From NCBI GenBank assembly GCA_013349285.1, contig DUZU01000021.1, forward strand, positions 1-54,327: DNA of 54,327 bases. The letters are read 5' to 3'. The stretch's first letter is position 1; every line of letters begins with the position of its first letter. The stretch is from Deltaproteobacteria bacterium (lineage in GTDB: Bacteria; Desulfobacterota; Desulfobulbia; Desulfobulbales; Desulfurivibrionaceae). A program made the position numbers and the translations under genes. This document shows, piece after piece, positions 9,170 through 17,213 of the stretch. The notes below the pieces were generated by a model. The model was not told the DNA's origin, ran no database searches, and saw only the letters and a program-made list of their open reading frames with translations.

Positions 9170-10018
9170 TTACCTGAATTTATTGGGGATTATTTTTTTG
9201 CCGACCAGGACCGCCAGGTAGGTCAGGCCGGCAATGATGATAATGGTGGGCCCGGCTGGCAGATCAAGGGTATAGCTTGAGGCCAGGCCAGTGCTGATGA
9301 AGAACATGCAGAAGCCGGTGGCGGTGATCATCATCTGCCAGAGGCCTTTGGCGAAATTGCCGGCCACGGCCGCCGGCAATGTGAGAAGGGCGATAACCAT
9401 GACAATGCCCACGATCCGCACCAGCAGGACCACGGTAAGGGCGGTCAGGCAGAGCAGCAGCAGATAATAAAAATCGGTCCGGATGCCCCGCAGCCTGGCA
9501 TACTCCTCGTCAAAGCAGACCGCCAGGAATTTATGGTAAAAAACGGCGGCGATGGTCACCACCGCGGCGTCGAGGCCAATCACCAGCCAGAGGTCTGTTT
9601 TGGCGATCAAGAGAATATTGCCGAACAGATAGCTCATCGGCTCGATATAGCCCGGCGTTTTGGCGATAAAGAGCAGGCCCACGGCCATGCCGATCGCCCA
9701 GAGGGCGCCGATCACCGTATCTTCGCGCTGGTTGGCGTGCAGGCTGACCAGGCCGATGATAATGGCGGCCAGCAGGCCGGCGATAATGGCGCCGGATAAT
9801 GGGCCGAACCAGGTAACCGCCATTTTGGCCTGCAGGTAAAGCCCGGCGCCGATGCCGCCGAGCACGCAGTGGGCAATGGCCCCGGCTATATAGGAGATCC
9901 GGCGGGCCACCACATAGGTGCCGATGATGCCGAAGGCCACGCTGGCCAGCAGCCCGGTGAAAAAGGCGTAGCGAAAAAAGGGAATGGTCGGATCGGACAG
10001 GGCGTTAAGAAATTCCAT
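9170..10018 (-). CDS. znuB: Zinc/metal ABC transporter, permease
   Basis: Integral membrane permease of an ABC-3 (zinc/manganese) importer, 282 residues with about eight hydrophobic helices. The segments GIIGTYVVARRISYIAGAIA and, near the C-terminus, VALLTLPAAVAGNFAKG are typical of the family; the start MEFLNALSDPTIPFFRYAFF also fits. It overlaps the 3' end of znuC by 14 bases, so the two are translationally coupled. Zinc is favoured over manganese because the partner solute-binding protein has a His/acid-rich loop. It is the last gene of the operon. Confidence 0.9.
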   Translation of the reverse strand: MEFLNALSDPTIPFFRYAFFTGLLASVAFGIIGTYVVARRISYIAGAIAHCVLGGIGAGLYLQAKMAVTWFGPLSGAIIAGLLAAIIIGLVSLHANQREDTVIGALWAIGMAVGLLFIAKTPGYIEPMSYLFGNILLIAKTDLWLVIGLDAAVVTIAAVFYHKFLAVCFDEEYARLRGIRTDFYYLLLLCLTALTVVLLVRIVGIVMVIALLTLPAAVAGNFAKGLWQMMITATGFCMFFISTGLASSYTLDLPAGPTIIIIAGLTYLAVLVGKKIIPNKFR

Positions 10019-10781
10019 GGCGGCAGTGGCCCTCCCCGGAGCAGCGGTGATCGTGGCGGATCATGCGGATGTCGCCGCCGTACATGTTGCGGATCAGCTC
10101 GCCGGTCAGTTCGCTGGTCGGATGGATGACCACCTGGCGATTGACGCAGGCAATGGTTTTAAAAAAGCTCGAGGCAAAACCGATGTCATGGGTGACCAGC
10201 AGCACGGTCATCCGCTGGTTGAGTTTTTCCAATACTTCGAAAAGATGGGCCTCGGAGGTGGCGTCGATATTGGCGGTCGGCTCATCCAGGATGAGCAGCT
10301 CGCCGGATGCGGCCAGGGCGCGGGCGATCAAGACCCTTTGTCGCTGGCCGCCGGAGATCTCGGCAAAAAGTTTGTGGCTGATCTCGGTCAAGGCCATTTC
10401 CGCCAAAGCGGCCATGGCCGCCTCTTTGTCCTCTTTGCCATAGGGGCCGCCGAAATGACGGTCCAGCCGGCCCATGAGCACCACATCGCGGACCGTGACC
10501 GGAAATTGCGGGTCGTACTGGGTGTACTGGGGCACATAGCCCACCCGCAGGCAGGCCTCCTCCGGCGGCAGGCCGAAGAGGCGGATTTCGCCGCGGTCCG
10601 GCTTGAGCAGGCCGAGAAGCAGTTTCAGCAGGGTGGTCTTGCCGCCGCCGTTGGGGCCGACAATGCAGAGGGAGTCGCGGTCCTTGATCTCGAGGTTTAC
10701 GTTTTCCAAGATGGCGGTGCCGTTCTGGGAAAAGTCCATGTTCCTGATGGTCGCCACGGTCTTGGTGTTATAATTTTCCAT
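10005..10781 (-). CDS. znuC: Zinc/metal ABC transporter, ATP-binding subunit
   Basis: Cytoplasmic ATPase of the importer, 258 residues from the ATG at 10781. Walker A GPNGGGKTTLLK, Q-loop QYTQYDPQ, signature ISGGQRQRVLIARAL, Walker B LLILDEPTANID and H-loop VTHDIGF are all present. The longer in-frame start at 10871 would run into znuA, lacks family similarity and is rejected; AAGAGG lies a suitable distance before 10781. The gap from znuA is 28 bases and the end overlaps znuB. Confidence 0.93.
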   Translation of the reverse strand: MENYNTKTVATIRNMDFSQNGTAILENVNLEIKDRDSLCIVGPNGGGKTTLLKLLLGLLKPDRGEIRLFGLPPEEACLRVGYVPQYTQYDPQFPVTVRDVVLMGRLDRHFGGPYGKEDKEAAMAALAEMALTEISHKLFAEISGGQRQRVLIARALAASGELLILDEPTANIDATSEAHLFEVLEKLNQRMTVLLVTHDIGFASSFFKTIACVNRQVVIHPTSELTGELIRNMYGGDIRMIRHDHRCSGEGHCRHGIS

Positions 10782-10809
10782 GTTTTTTTGCCTCTTGGAC
10801 TCCTGGCCT

Positions 10810-11706
10810 TTACCGGTGGCCCAGTGCCTGTTCAATGGCATCGGCGATTTGCTTAAGGTTGGCCAAGACATCCCCGGCCAGCGGATCCATGGGCGTGACT
10901 ACGCCGTTGATCGCCCGGGCAATTGTGGCGGCGCTGCTTTTGTCAAACTGGGGCTGGGTGAAGATGATTTTTACGCCGTCGGCCCGGGCCTGGCTGATCA
11001 GCGCGGCCAGTTGCCTGGGGCTGGGCGATTTACCGCCGGTCTCCACCGCCTGCTGTTTCAGGCCGTAGGTTGCGGCAAAATAGCCGAAGGCGGGATGGAA
11101 GACATAGAAAGAGCGGCCTTTGAAAGGGGCGAGTTGTCGCTTTAGCCGGTCATGGAGGGTATTGATCTCGGTAATAAGGCGGCTGAGGTTGGCGTCATAG
11201 TCCGCTTTATGTTGTGGGTCGGCATTCACCAGGGCCTGGTGGATATTCTCGGCCATGGGTACGAGCAGGATCGGCGAAAGCCAGCTATGGGGATCATCCT
11301 CTTCATGCTGCTCGTCATGGCCATGATGGCGGTGGGTCGCCGGTTCCGGGGCGGGATGAAGGGCGTATTCAGCAAAGCCGGCGGCAATGTCGATAATGAT
11401 CGGGCCGTTGGCCCGGTCCTTGATTTTATTGACCAGTTGTTTTTCAAAGGGGAGGTTGCTGGTAAAAAAGATATCGGCCCGGGCCAGGGCTAAAATGTCG
11501 CGGGGGGTTGGTTCGAAGGTGTGCGGGTCCTGGCCGCCTTTGGCCGGCAGCTGGACGTTCACATGGGCGCCGCCGATCTTTTGCACAAAGTCGGCCTGGG
11601 GCGGCAGACTGACAAAGACGGCCAGCGGTTTGGCCGCGGCCCCTATCTTAGCCGGGCCGCCAACCAGCAGGGCGGTGATCAGGATCAGCTGGAGTAATCT
11701 TCTCAT
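10810..11706 (-). CDS. znuA: Zinc ABC transporter, periplasmic binding protein
   Basis: Captures zinc in the periplasm and passes it to ZnuB. From ATG 11706 it has 298 residues with a Sec signal peptide (MRRLLQLILITALLVG...GAAA). Cluster A-I metal ligands are visible: His in QDPHTFEPTPRD, His in DDPHSWLSP, His in FHPAFGYF and a C-terminal Asp in DPLAGD. Between the first two is the His/acid-rich loop HRHHGHDEQHEEDDPH typical of zinc-specific members. The longer frame to 11880 would cover the upstream gene; AAGGA before 11706 and the signal peptide decide the start. Thirteen bases separate it from the RHH regulator. Confidence 0.93.
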   Translation of the reverse strand: MRRLLQLILITALLVGGPAKIGAAAKPLAVFVSLPPQADFVQKIGGAHVNVQLPAKGGQDPHTFEPTPRDILALARADIFFTSNLPFEKQLVNKIKDRANGPIIIDIAAGFAEYALHPAPEPATHRHHGHDEQHEEDDPHSWLSPILLVPMAENIHQALVNADPQHKADYDANLSRLITEINTLHDRLKRQLAPFKGRSFYVFHPAFGYFAATYGLKQQAVETGGKSPSPRQLAALISQARADGVKIIFTQPQFDKSSAATIARAINGVVTPMDPLAGDVLANLKQIADAIEQALGHR

Positions 11707-11719
11707 TATTATTAAATCC

Positions 11720-11998
11720 TTAATGGGTGCAGCGGATTTCATCGCCCTCGCAAACCAGGTGAATGGCATCGCATTTATCGCATTTTTCCAGGGAATGGGT
11801 ATCGAGGAAACCCGCCCAGTGTTTGCGCTGTTCCGGCGAGAGGATTCCGGTTCCCTGGCAGAGCGGGCAGCCGTTGTCAAGGGCGGTGAGAATGGCGTTT
11901 CTGATAAATTCCGACCGGTTCGGCACCTGCTTTAGGGATTCGGCCAGGGCCTCGTCAACTTTGAAGGTGATGGTTTCCTGTTTTTTGGTTCTGCTCAA
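11720..11998 (-). CDS. Ribbon-helix-helix regulator with Cys/His metal-site tail
   Basis: A 92-residue protein that probably controls the znuACB operon it leads. Residues about 5-45 (QETITFKVDEALAESLKQ then RSEFIRNAILTAL) match a CopG/NikR-type ribbon-helix-helix DNA-binding domain. The C-terminal half is rich in potential metal ligands: CPLCQGTG, RKHW, THSLEKCDKCDAIHLVC and CTH, with two CxxC pairs. The start is TTG at 11998, chosen because GGGGAG sits 7 bases upstream; the longer frame to 12055 would run through the promoter. It ends 13 bases before znuA. A metal-sensing repressor is inference from context; NikR is ruled out because its ACT-like domain is absent. Confidence 0.78.
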   Translation of the reverse strand: MSRTKKQETITFKVDEALAESLKQVPNRSEFIRNAILTALDNGCPLCQGTGILSPEQRKHWAGFLDTHSLEKCDKCDAIHLVCEGDEIRCTH

Positions 11999-12026
11999 GG
12001 TTATTCTCCCCAATCTGTTTTGATCT

Positions 12027-12055
12027 ATTGTATTACAAAGTATTACCTGATGCAA
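12027..12055 (-). promoter_or_regulatory. Promoter and candidate operator of the RHH-znuACB operon
   Basis: On the minus strand TTGCAT (12055-12050) and TACAAT (12032-12027) are separated by 17 bases, a good sigma-70-type promoter. Overlapping the -10 is an 11-base palindrome TTGTATTACAA (12028-12038), and the plus strand carries GTATTAC twice, ten bases apart (12030-12036 and 12040-12046). Repeats placed across the promoter in this way suit repression by the RHH protein. The operator role is inference. Confidence 0.55.
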
Positions 12056-12239
12056 AAGAAAAGTTAAGCCGGTATCGGAGGATGTAATTAGCCCACTTAA
12101 GCCTTTGGTTACATGGCAGAACCAAGAAAAGAGGTTTGCTAATCCTTTATTTTAAGGTAAATATATAAGAATAATCTCAATGTTAATCTCGTGCGGTATT
12201 TTTTACGCCGTTGGGACAATTTTTATAAAGGAGTATGAT

Positions 12240-12431
12240 ATGTTTGGACTTGGTATGCCGGAACTCATTGTTATTCTGGTCATTATAGTGATTATATTCG
12301 GAGCGGGTAAATTGCCTGAGATCGGCGCCGGTATCGGGAAGGGGATCAAGAATTTTAAGCAGGCCACCAAGGATGAAGAAAAAAACAAGATAGAAGATAA
12401 AGAGGATGACGCTTCTGCCGGTTCAGCATGA
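12240..12431 (+). CDS. tatA: Twin-arginine translocase subunit TatA (copy 1)
   Basis: Small membrane protein of the Tat pore. The 63-residue product shows [20 protein letters not shown] (periplasmic stub plus single transmembrane helix), the hinge FGAGKLPE, the amphipathic helix [18 protein letters not shown] and an acidic/basic tail. Start ATG 12240 follows AAAGGAG; an upstream in-frame ATG at 12180 would add a non-family extension. A second TatA follows 65 bases later. tatC is not in this window. Confidence 0.92.
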   Translation: MFGLGMPELIVILVIIVIIFGAGKLPEIGAGIGKGIKNFKQATKDEEKNKIEDKEDDASAGSA

Positions 12432-12496
12432 AGCTGGGCGAGGATATAGTTGAAATCTGAATTACGGCGTTTTGGCATAGCTAAGGAGGTTTGACA

Positions 12497-12748
12497 ATGT
12501 TTGGTTTAGGTACACCTGAGTTGATTGTGATCTTGAGTATCGCCTTTCTCGTCTTTGGGGGCAAAAAGCTTCCCGAGCTCGGGGCCGGCCTTGGTAAAGC
12601 GATAACCTCTTTTAAAAAAGGTCTTAAAGATGTCGAGCAGACCGGCAAGGACGCTGTTTCCGAAAATGTCCCTGGCCTTAAAGAGGTTGCCGCCCTGCGG
12701 GATGGAGTAAATCAGGTGAAGGATCTGGGCAAGGTGCTGGGTAAATAA
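12497..12748 (+). CDS. Twin-arginine translocase subunit TatA/TatE (copy 2)
   Basis: An 83-residue TatA/B-family protein: FGLGTPELIVILSIAFLVFG, hinge FGGKKLPELGAGLGK, then a longer amphipathic region (ITSFKKGLKDVEQTGKDA) and a helical tail. The tail is longer than in copy 1 but shorter than usual TatB, so it is called TatA-like; a TatB role cannot be excluded. ATG 12497 follows AAGGAGG; a TTG at 12491 is in frame but too close to the ribosome site. A terminator follows. Confidence 0.88.
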   Translation: MFGLGTPELIVILSIAFLVFGGKKLPELGAGLGKAITSFKKGLKDVEQTGKDAVSENVPGLKEVAALRDGVNQVKDLGKVLGK

Positions 12749-12772
12749 TTAAATCCGTTTTGTTGTTGGTTG

Positions 12773-12809
12773 GGCAGGAGAATGCTGGCATTCTTCTGCC
12801 TTTTTTTTT
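12773..12809 (+). terminator. Intrinsic terminator after the tatA pair
   Basis: A 13-base-pair stem (GGCAGGAGAATGC / GCATTCTTCTGCC, one G-U pair) with a 2-base gap is followed by nine T. It lies 25 bases after the second tatA stop codon. Confidence 0.9.
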
Positions 12810-12949
12810 ATACTCCGCAGGTGATATCTAACAAACACAATGAGACATTTTTTTTGTTTTCCGGTAATAAGGTAATATGAATAACATTTTTTTGATCCCG
12901 GTTGAACGTCAAGCATAAAGCATTTTATGATCCTTTGGAGGGGGGGATA

Positions 12950-14941
12950 ATGAACTCACTGTATTACGGCTTTGATCAAGATAAGGGAAGGTGGCAAAGG
13001 AATTGGTTGTTTACGTTGTTTGTCGGTTTTCTTGTTTTGCTGGCCTATCCTGCCGCCGGGCTTTGCGGTAATTTCGACCTGGTTAAAACCATAGATGACG
13101 GCCATGCCGAGATTGTTACTGCCGTGGCCTGTTCGCCGGACGGCTCAACAATCGCCACCGGTGGGGTGGCTGGCGCTGTTTCTCTTTGGGATTTTAACAG
13201 TGGCAAATTATTGCAAACCTTAGGCGATGATCTGCGCGAGGTGAGGGCGGTTGCTTTTTCCCCTGACGGCGATTATCTTGCCGCGGCCGTTATTACCGGG
13301 AACCGAAAACATAACGTGCAGGTCTGGGATCTGGAAACCGGCCGGCTGCTCCATGATATGAAGGGGCACACCCAACAGATCAACGGTATTGCGTTTGCCC
13401 CGGATTCGAAACGAATTGTTTCTGTTAGTAATGACAATACCGTGCGGATCTGGAATATGCGTTATGGCGAATTGGAATCATCGGAAAAGCAGACTAAAAA
13501 CAATATAATCTCCGTTGCTTATTCCGCGGACGGCAAACAGATAATCGCCACCGAAAACTGGGGCGGCGCAATTCAGATTTGGGATGCGGTCAACGTGCGG
13601 CTTGAGCGCTCCTTTCAGGGCCACGACGATTGGGTTTTGGCTACGGCCTGCTCTCCGAATGGAAATAATTTCGTCACCGGCAGTCGGGATGGTTCCGTTA
13701 GCATTTGGAATTCCGCCACCGGCGAGGTTGTGAAAAAGTTACGGGAGCCGGAGCTTGACCCGGTAAATTCCGTGGTTTATTCACCCAACGGCCGTTTTGT
13801 GGTGGCCGGCACCCAGAGCCGAAATCTTTTGATCTGGCGGGTGGCCGACGGCCGGTTGTTTGATTTTTATGAGGGCCACCAGCAGGCTGTTACCGATGTA
13901 TCTTTTGAGCAGAAGGGGCGGTATCTGGTTTCCTCCAGCCTTGATGGAACAGTGCGGATTTGGAACGGTCCCGGTCAAGAAGGTGCCGAGGCCCTTTATC
14001 ATCTGGCGCAAAAACATGATCTCGGCGTCGGTCCCCTTGATAAAAACAGTAAGTTTGCCGCCGAGCTGTATGGCAAGGCCGCCCAGGCGGGCCATGCCGA
14101 AGCGCAGTATCGTTTGGGTGTGATGTTGAGGCAAGGAGACGGCGTTGACCGTAATGAGCAGGAGGCCGTAAAGTGGCTGGAGATGGCAGCCAAGCAGGGG
14201 CATAAGGGTGCTATGGCGCAATCGACTCCGAAAAAAGAGATCGTGCAGCCGCCAGTGGCTCAGGCCAAGCCGGAAACCGTTCTTCCGGTTGTCACCGCCG
14301 AGGTAAAAAAAGAGGCGGTGGCAGCTCCCAAGCCGGTTGTCGCAACCAAGAAAGCGGTTGAGCCCGTGGTTGTCCCGCCGGTTATCTCCGCCGAGATGAA
14401 AAAAGAGACGGTCGCGAAACCGACTGTTGCGATCCAGAAAGCGGTGGAACCAGTAGCCGCACCACCGGTTAAAATAGTGGTGCCCCAGGCCAAAAAAGAG
14501 GTGGTCGCCAAGTCGAAGCCGGTGGCGGCTGCGCCGGTCGTTTCGCCCAAGCCTGCCCCGGCCGTGGTTGTCGAGAAGGATAAAGAGGCTCTTTATCAAG
14601 AAGGCTTGGCCTATCTCAAGGGCTCAGGTGTTGCCAAAGATAACAGCAAGGCCTTTAGCCTGTTCGAGAAGGCGGCGACCCTTGGTCACGCCGACGCCCA
14701 ATATCGCCTCGGTTTTATGTACAGCCTGGGCCGAGGGGTGAAGAAGGATGATCGGCAGGCGATTAAATGGTGGGAGCGGGCCGCCAAGCAGAATAATGGC
14801 GAAGCTCAATACTTTTTGGGTTATATGTATGAGATAGGCGCCGGGGTTAAGCAGGACCTGGGGGTGGCTAAAAAATGGTATAAGAGCGCTGCCGCCAATG
14901 GTAATGTTAACGCGGTGCAAAGTCTTAGGATGATGCCGTAA
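12950..14941 (+). CDS. Exported WD40 propeller / Sel1-repeat fusion protein
   Basis: A 663-residue protein of unknown function. An N-terminal hydrophobic stretch (NWLFTLFVGFLVLLAYPAAG) should act as signal peptide or anchor. Seven WD40-type repeats follow (about residues 45-350, blades ending in motifs such as VSLWD, VQVWD, VRIWN, IQIWD, VSIWN, LLIWR, VRIWN), enough for a closed seven-blade propeller. Next come two Sel1 repeats, a 130-residue Lys/Pro/Val/Ala-rich linker with repeated KKEVVAKPKPV-like units, and three more Sel1 repeats to the end. ATG 12950 has a strong GGAGGGGGG site; an upstream ATG-less extension to 12902 is rejected. Both repeat types mediate protein contacts, so a scaffold in the envelope is likely. 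A terminator follows. Confidence 0.82.
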   Translation: MNSLYYGFDQDKGRWQRNWLFTLFVGFLVLLAYPAAGLCGNFDLVKTIDDGHAEIVTAVACSPDGSTIATGGVAGAVSLWDFNSGKLLQTLGDDLREVRAVAFSPDGDYLAAAVITGNRKHNVQVWDLETGRLLHDMKGHTQQINGIAFAPDSKRIVSVSNDNTVRIWNMRYGELESSEKQTKNNIISVAYSADGKQIIATENWGGAIQIWDAVNVRLERSFQGHDDWVLATACSPNGNNFVTGSRDGSVSIWNSATGEVVKKLREPELDPVNSVVYSPNGRFVVAGTQSRNLLIWRVADGRLFDFYEGHQQAVTDVSFEQKGRYLVSSSLDGTVRIWNGPGQEGAEALYHLAQKHDLGVGPLDKNSKFAAELYGKAAQAGHAEAQYRLGVMLRQGDGVDRNEQEAVKWLEMAAKQGHKGAMAQSTPKKEIVQPPVAQAKPETVLPVVTAEVKKEAVAAPKPVVATKKAVEPVVVPPVISAEMKKETVAKPTVAIQKAVEPVAAPPVKIVVPQAKKEVVAKSKPVAAAPVVSPKPAPAVVVEKDKEALYQEGLAYLKGSGVAKDNSKAFSLFEKAATLGHADAQYRLGFMYSLGRGVKKDDRQAIKWWERAAKQNNGEAQYFLGYMYEIGAGVKQDLGVAKKWYKSAAANGNVNAVQSLRMMP

Positions 14942-14973
14942 TTTAGGTTGGTTCCTGATAATGATGTTGTGGC

Positions 14974-15004
14974 AAGGCCCCTGATTTTTTCAGGGGCCTT
15001 TTTT
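14974..15004 (+). terminator. Intrinsic terminator after the WD40/Sel1 gene
   Basis: A perfect ten-base-pair stem AAGGCCCCTG / CAGGGGCCTT around an A plus T-rich loop is followed by four further T; it is 32 bases after the stop codon. Confidence 0.9.
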
Positions 15005-15239
15005 GTTGATGCGCCCCGGCAGCGCTGTCAAGAAGGGGGAGGGAGAGGTTGTTGTCTGGCGGGTTGCCGGCTTTTTACTTGGCACAAAATATTATTGCGG
15101 AGTTAGGCGATGGCTGGATTTTTTGTAAAATCTGAAAAACTGATGAATTCCAGCGAGCAAGGTGCTAACTTATAAAAAAATAAGAGTAAAGTTCCTTGAT
15201 AGGCGCCCAACATCCCCTAACCCCGGCAAGTGAGATATT

Positions 15240-15761
15240 ATGCGGTTTGTCGAATGTAGCTATGCAGCACATGCAAGTGCGATCCTGGATATTTTCAATG
15301 AGGCGATTGTCAACTCGACTGCGCTTTACGACTACCAGCCGCGTTCAAGCGAAAGTATGATTGCATGGTTTAAGGCCAAGGAGTCAGGCGGATTTCCGGT
15401 GCTGGGCTTGGTTGATGATTCAGGGGAACTGTTGGGTTTTGCCAGCTATTCCACCTTTCGGGCCTGGCCGGCATACAAGTATTCGGTTGAACATTCGGTC
15501 TACCTGCATAACGATCATCGGGGCAAGGGGCTTGGCCGGATGCTGATGCAACGTCTGATAGAGCTGGCAATTGAGCAGGAGTATCATGTCATGGTCGGTG
15601 GCATCGATGTCGCCAATGCGGCCAGCATAGCCTTGCATGAAAAACTCGGCTTTGAACATGCGGGTACGATCAAGCAGGTTGCTTTCAAGTTTGGTCGCTG
15701 GCTTGATCTCGCCTTTTATCAGTTGATCCTGTTGACCCCGGCGCAACCCGTTGACGGCTAG
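15240..15761 (+). CDS. GNAT acetyltransferase, phosphinothricin-acetyltransferase-like
   Basis: A 173-residue GNAT-family enzyme that moves an acetyl group from acetyl-CoA to an amine. It resembles the PAT/YncA/MddA group (amino-acid analogues such as phosphinothricin or methionine sulfoximine): IFNEAIVNSTALYDY, FASYSTFRAWPAYKYSVEHSVYL, the acetyl-CoA loop HRGKGLGRMLM, and GGIDVANAASIALHEKLGF. ATG start with a short GTGAGA site upstream. It stands alone between two non-coding gaps of about 235 bases. The true substrate cannot be read from sequence. Confidence 0.85.
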   Translation: MRFVECSYAAHASAILDIFNEAIVNSTALYDYQPRSSESMIAWFKAKESGGFPVLGLVDDSGELLGFASYSTFRAWPAYKYSVEHSVYLHNDHRGKGLGRMLMQRLIELAIEQEYHVMVGGIDVANAASIALHEKLGFEHAGTIKQVAFKFGRWLDLAFYQLILLTPAQPVDG

Positions 15762-16004
15762 GCAGCCGTGGCGGGTGTTGTCCCGGCTGATCCGGCCCGG
15801 CAACCGGGTGGCTGCAATCCCTGGTCCTTTATCTTTTCCATTGCCCAGCCGGGGATGGATTTCTGGTATCCTTGTTTTTTTTCAGGTACACTTTCTTAGA
15901 TGGGCAGTATCAGCCCTGTTGACTGAATAACAAGATCATCCCGATCAAGGCCCACCTGTAAGGGCTGCAAGATAAACCGCTTAACTTGTCTGAGGATGTC
16001 TGCC

Positions 16005-17084
16005 ATGGATAATGCAAACATTCGGGAAATTCGTATCGACCCCATTGTGCCGACCCAGTCTGTGTTGATTTCCACGGCCAGGGGCAACCGGCCTCGGCGG
16101 GATGAAGCGCCCCCGGCGAGAGATGAGCGGGCGTTTGTGGAAACCTGTCCCTTTTGTCGCGGCAACGAGGATCTCACCCCGCCGGTCGCTTATCAGGTGC
16201 CGGCGAGAGATGAGTGGGAGATCAGGGTTGTCAAAAATCCTTTCCCGATCCTGGCCGACGATCAGCTCCCGCCGGGGCTGCCTCCAGGAATCCAACAGGT
16301 GATCGAAGGTTATGGCCACCATGAGGTGATCATTGATCATTTTAACCATGGCATTGCCCTTCATCAGTTTAGCGAGCGGCACCTGGCCTTGCTGTTTACG
16401 GTTTACCGGGACCGTATGCGTTTTTTGTATAACGCCGATCCGCGGATCAAATATATTCTGGTTTTTAAAAATTTCGGTAAATCGGCGGGCGGCAGCATGG
16501 CCCATACCCACAGTCAGCTCATTGCCATGCCTATTGTGCCGCACAACGTTTATGACGAGGTACAGAGCAGTCTTCTTTTTTATAAGAAAAGCGGCGCCTG
16601 TATCTTCTGCACCCTTATCAACGAGGCGATGACCTTAGAAACCACCGCCTATGATCGGCGGGACGGGGAAAAGCTGCAAAATTACGAAACCGCCAAATAT
16701 CTGGTTGAGCGCGGCCGAAAGTTTGTCGCCGTCAAACCATTTGCCAGCCGTTATGAGTGGGAGGTCCATATCCTGCCGATGGAGCATCAGGGGAACTTTC
16801 TTGAGGCCGGCGCTGATGATTTTGCCGACCTGGCCCGGGTGCTGCGGCGAACCATGGCTCGGTTGCATGCCGTGGTCGGCGAGCTCCAATATAATTATTT
16901 TCTCCACACCTTGCCCCATCAGGAAAACAGCAGCGATTTTGCCGACAGTTTTCACTGGCACCTGGAGATCTGCCCCCGAACCAGCATCCCTTCTGGCTTT
17001 GAGTTGGGCTCCGGTCTTTTTGTCAACAGCATCAGCCCGGAAGAGGCCGCCGCCAAACTCCGCCGGGTGGTAATTGAGGATTAA
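16005..17084 (+). CDS. GalT/HIT-superfamily nucleotidyltransferase
   Basis: A 359-residue protein with the two-domain GalT fold of nucleotide-sugar transferases. Visible are a zinc-type CPFC (near residue 45), NPFPIL, HHEVIID, the active-site region SAGGSMAHTHSQLIAMP, a second CIFC, PFASRYEWEVHILP and the second-domain FHWHLEICPR. The active site reads H-T-H-S-Q rather than the H-P-H-x-Q of classical galactose-1-phosphate uridylyltransferase, so another hexose-1-phosphate or nucleotide may be used. ATG 16005 is preferred over 16002-16010 neighbours and over ATG 15996 because GAGG lies 9 bases before it. No galactose genes are adjacent. Confidence 0.75.
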   Translation: MDNANIREIRIDPIVPTQSVLISTARGNRPRRDEAPPARDERAFVETCPFCRGNEDLTPPVAYQVPARDEWEIRVVKNPFPILADDQLPPGLPPGIQQVIEGYGHHEVIIDHFNHGIALHQFSERHLALLFTVYRDRMRFLYNADPRIKYILVFKNFGKSAGGSMAHTHSQLIAMPIVPHNVYDEVQSSLLFYKKSGACIFCTLINEAMTLETTAYDRRDGEKLQNYETAKYLVERGRKFVAVKPFASRYEWEVHILPMEHQGNFLEAGADDFADLARVLRRTMARLHAVVGELQYNYFLHTLPHQENSSDFADSFHWHLEICPRTSIPSGFELGSGLFVNSISPEEAAAKLRRVVIED

Positions 17085-17213
17085 CGGCGTGATTTGGGGT
17101 ATGACCAGTAAAAAAAGCGGCGGCATGTCTCCCTTTCGGCCTCACCCGGCAGGGAGGAGTTCCCGCTTGAATTTTGTCCATGGCGCCGATATCGGCAAGC
17201 GATTGTCGCCGCG

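Noticed and set aside
11707..11880. Longer start for znuA
   Set aside because: It would overlap the RHH gene and place the signal peptide 58 residues inside the protein.
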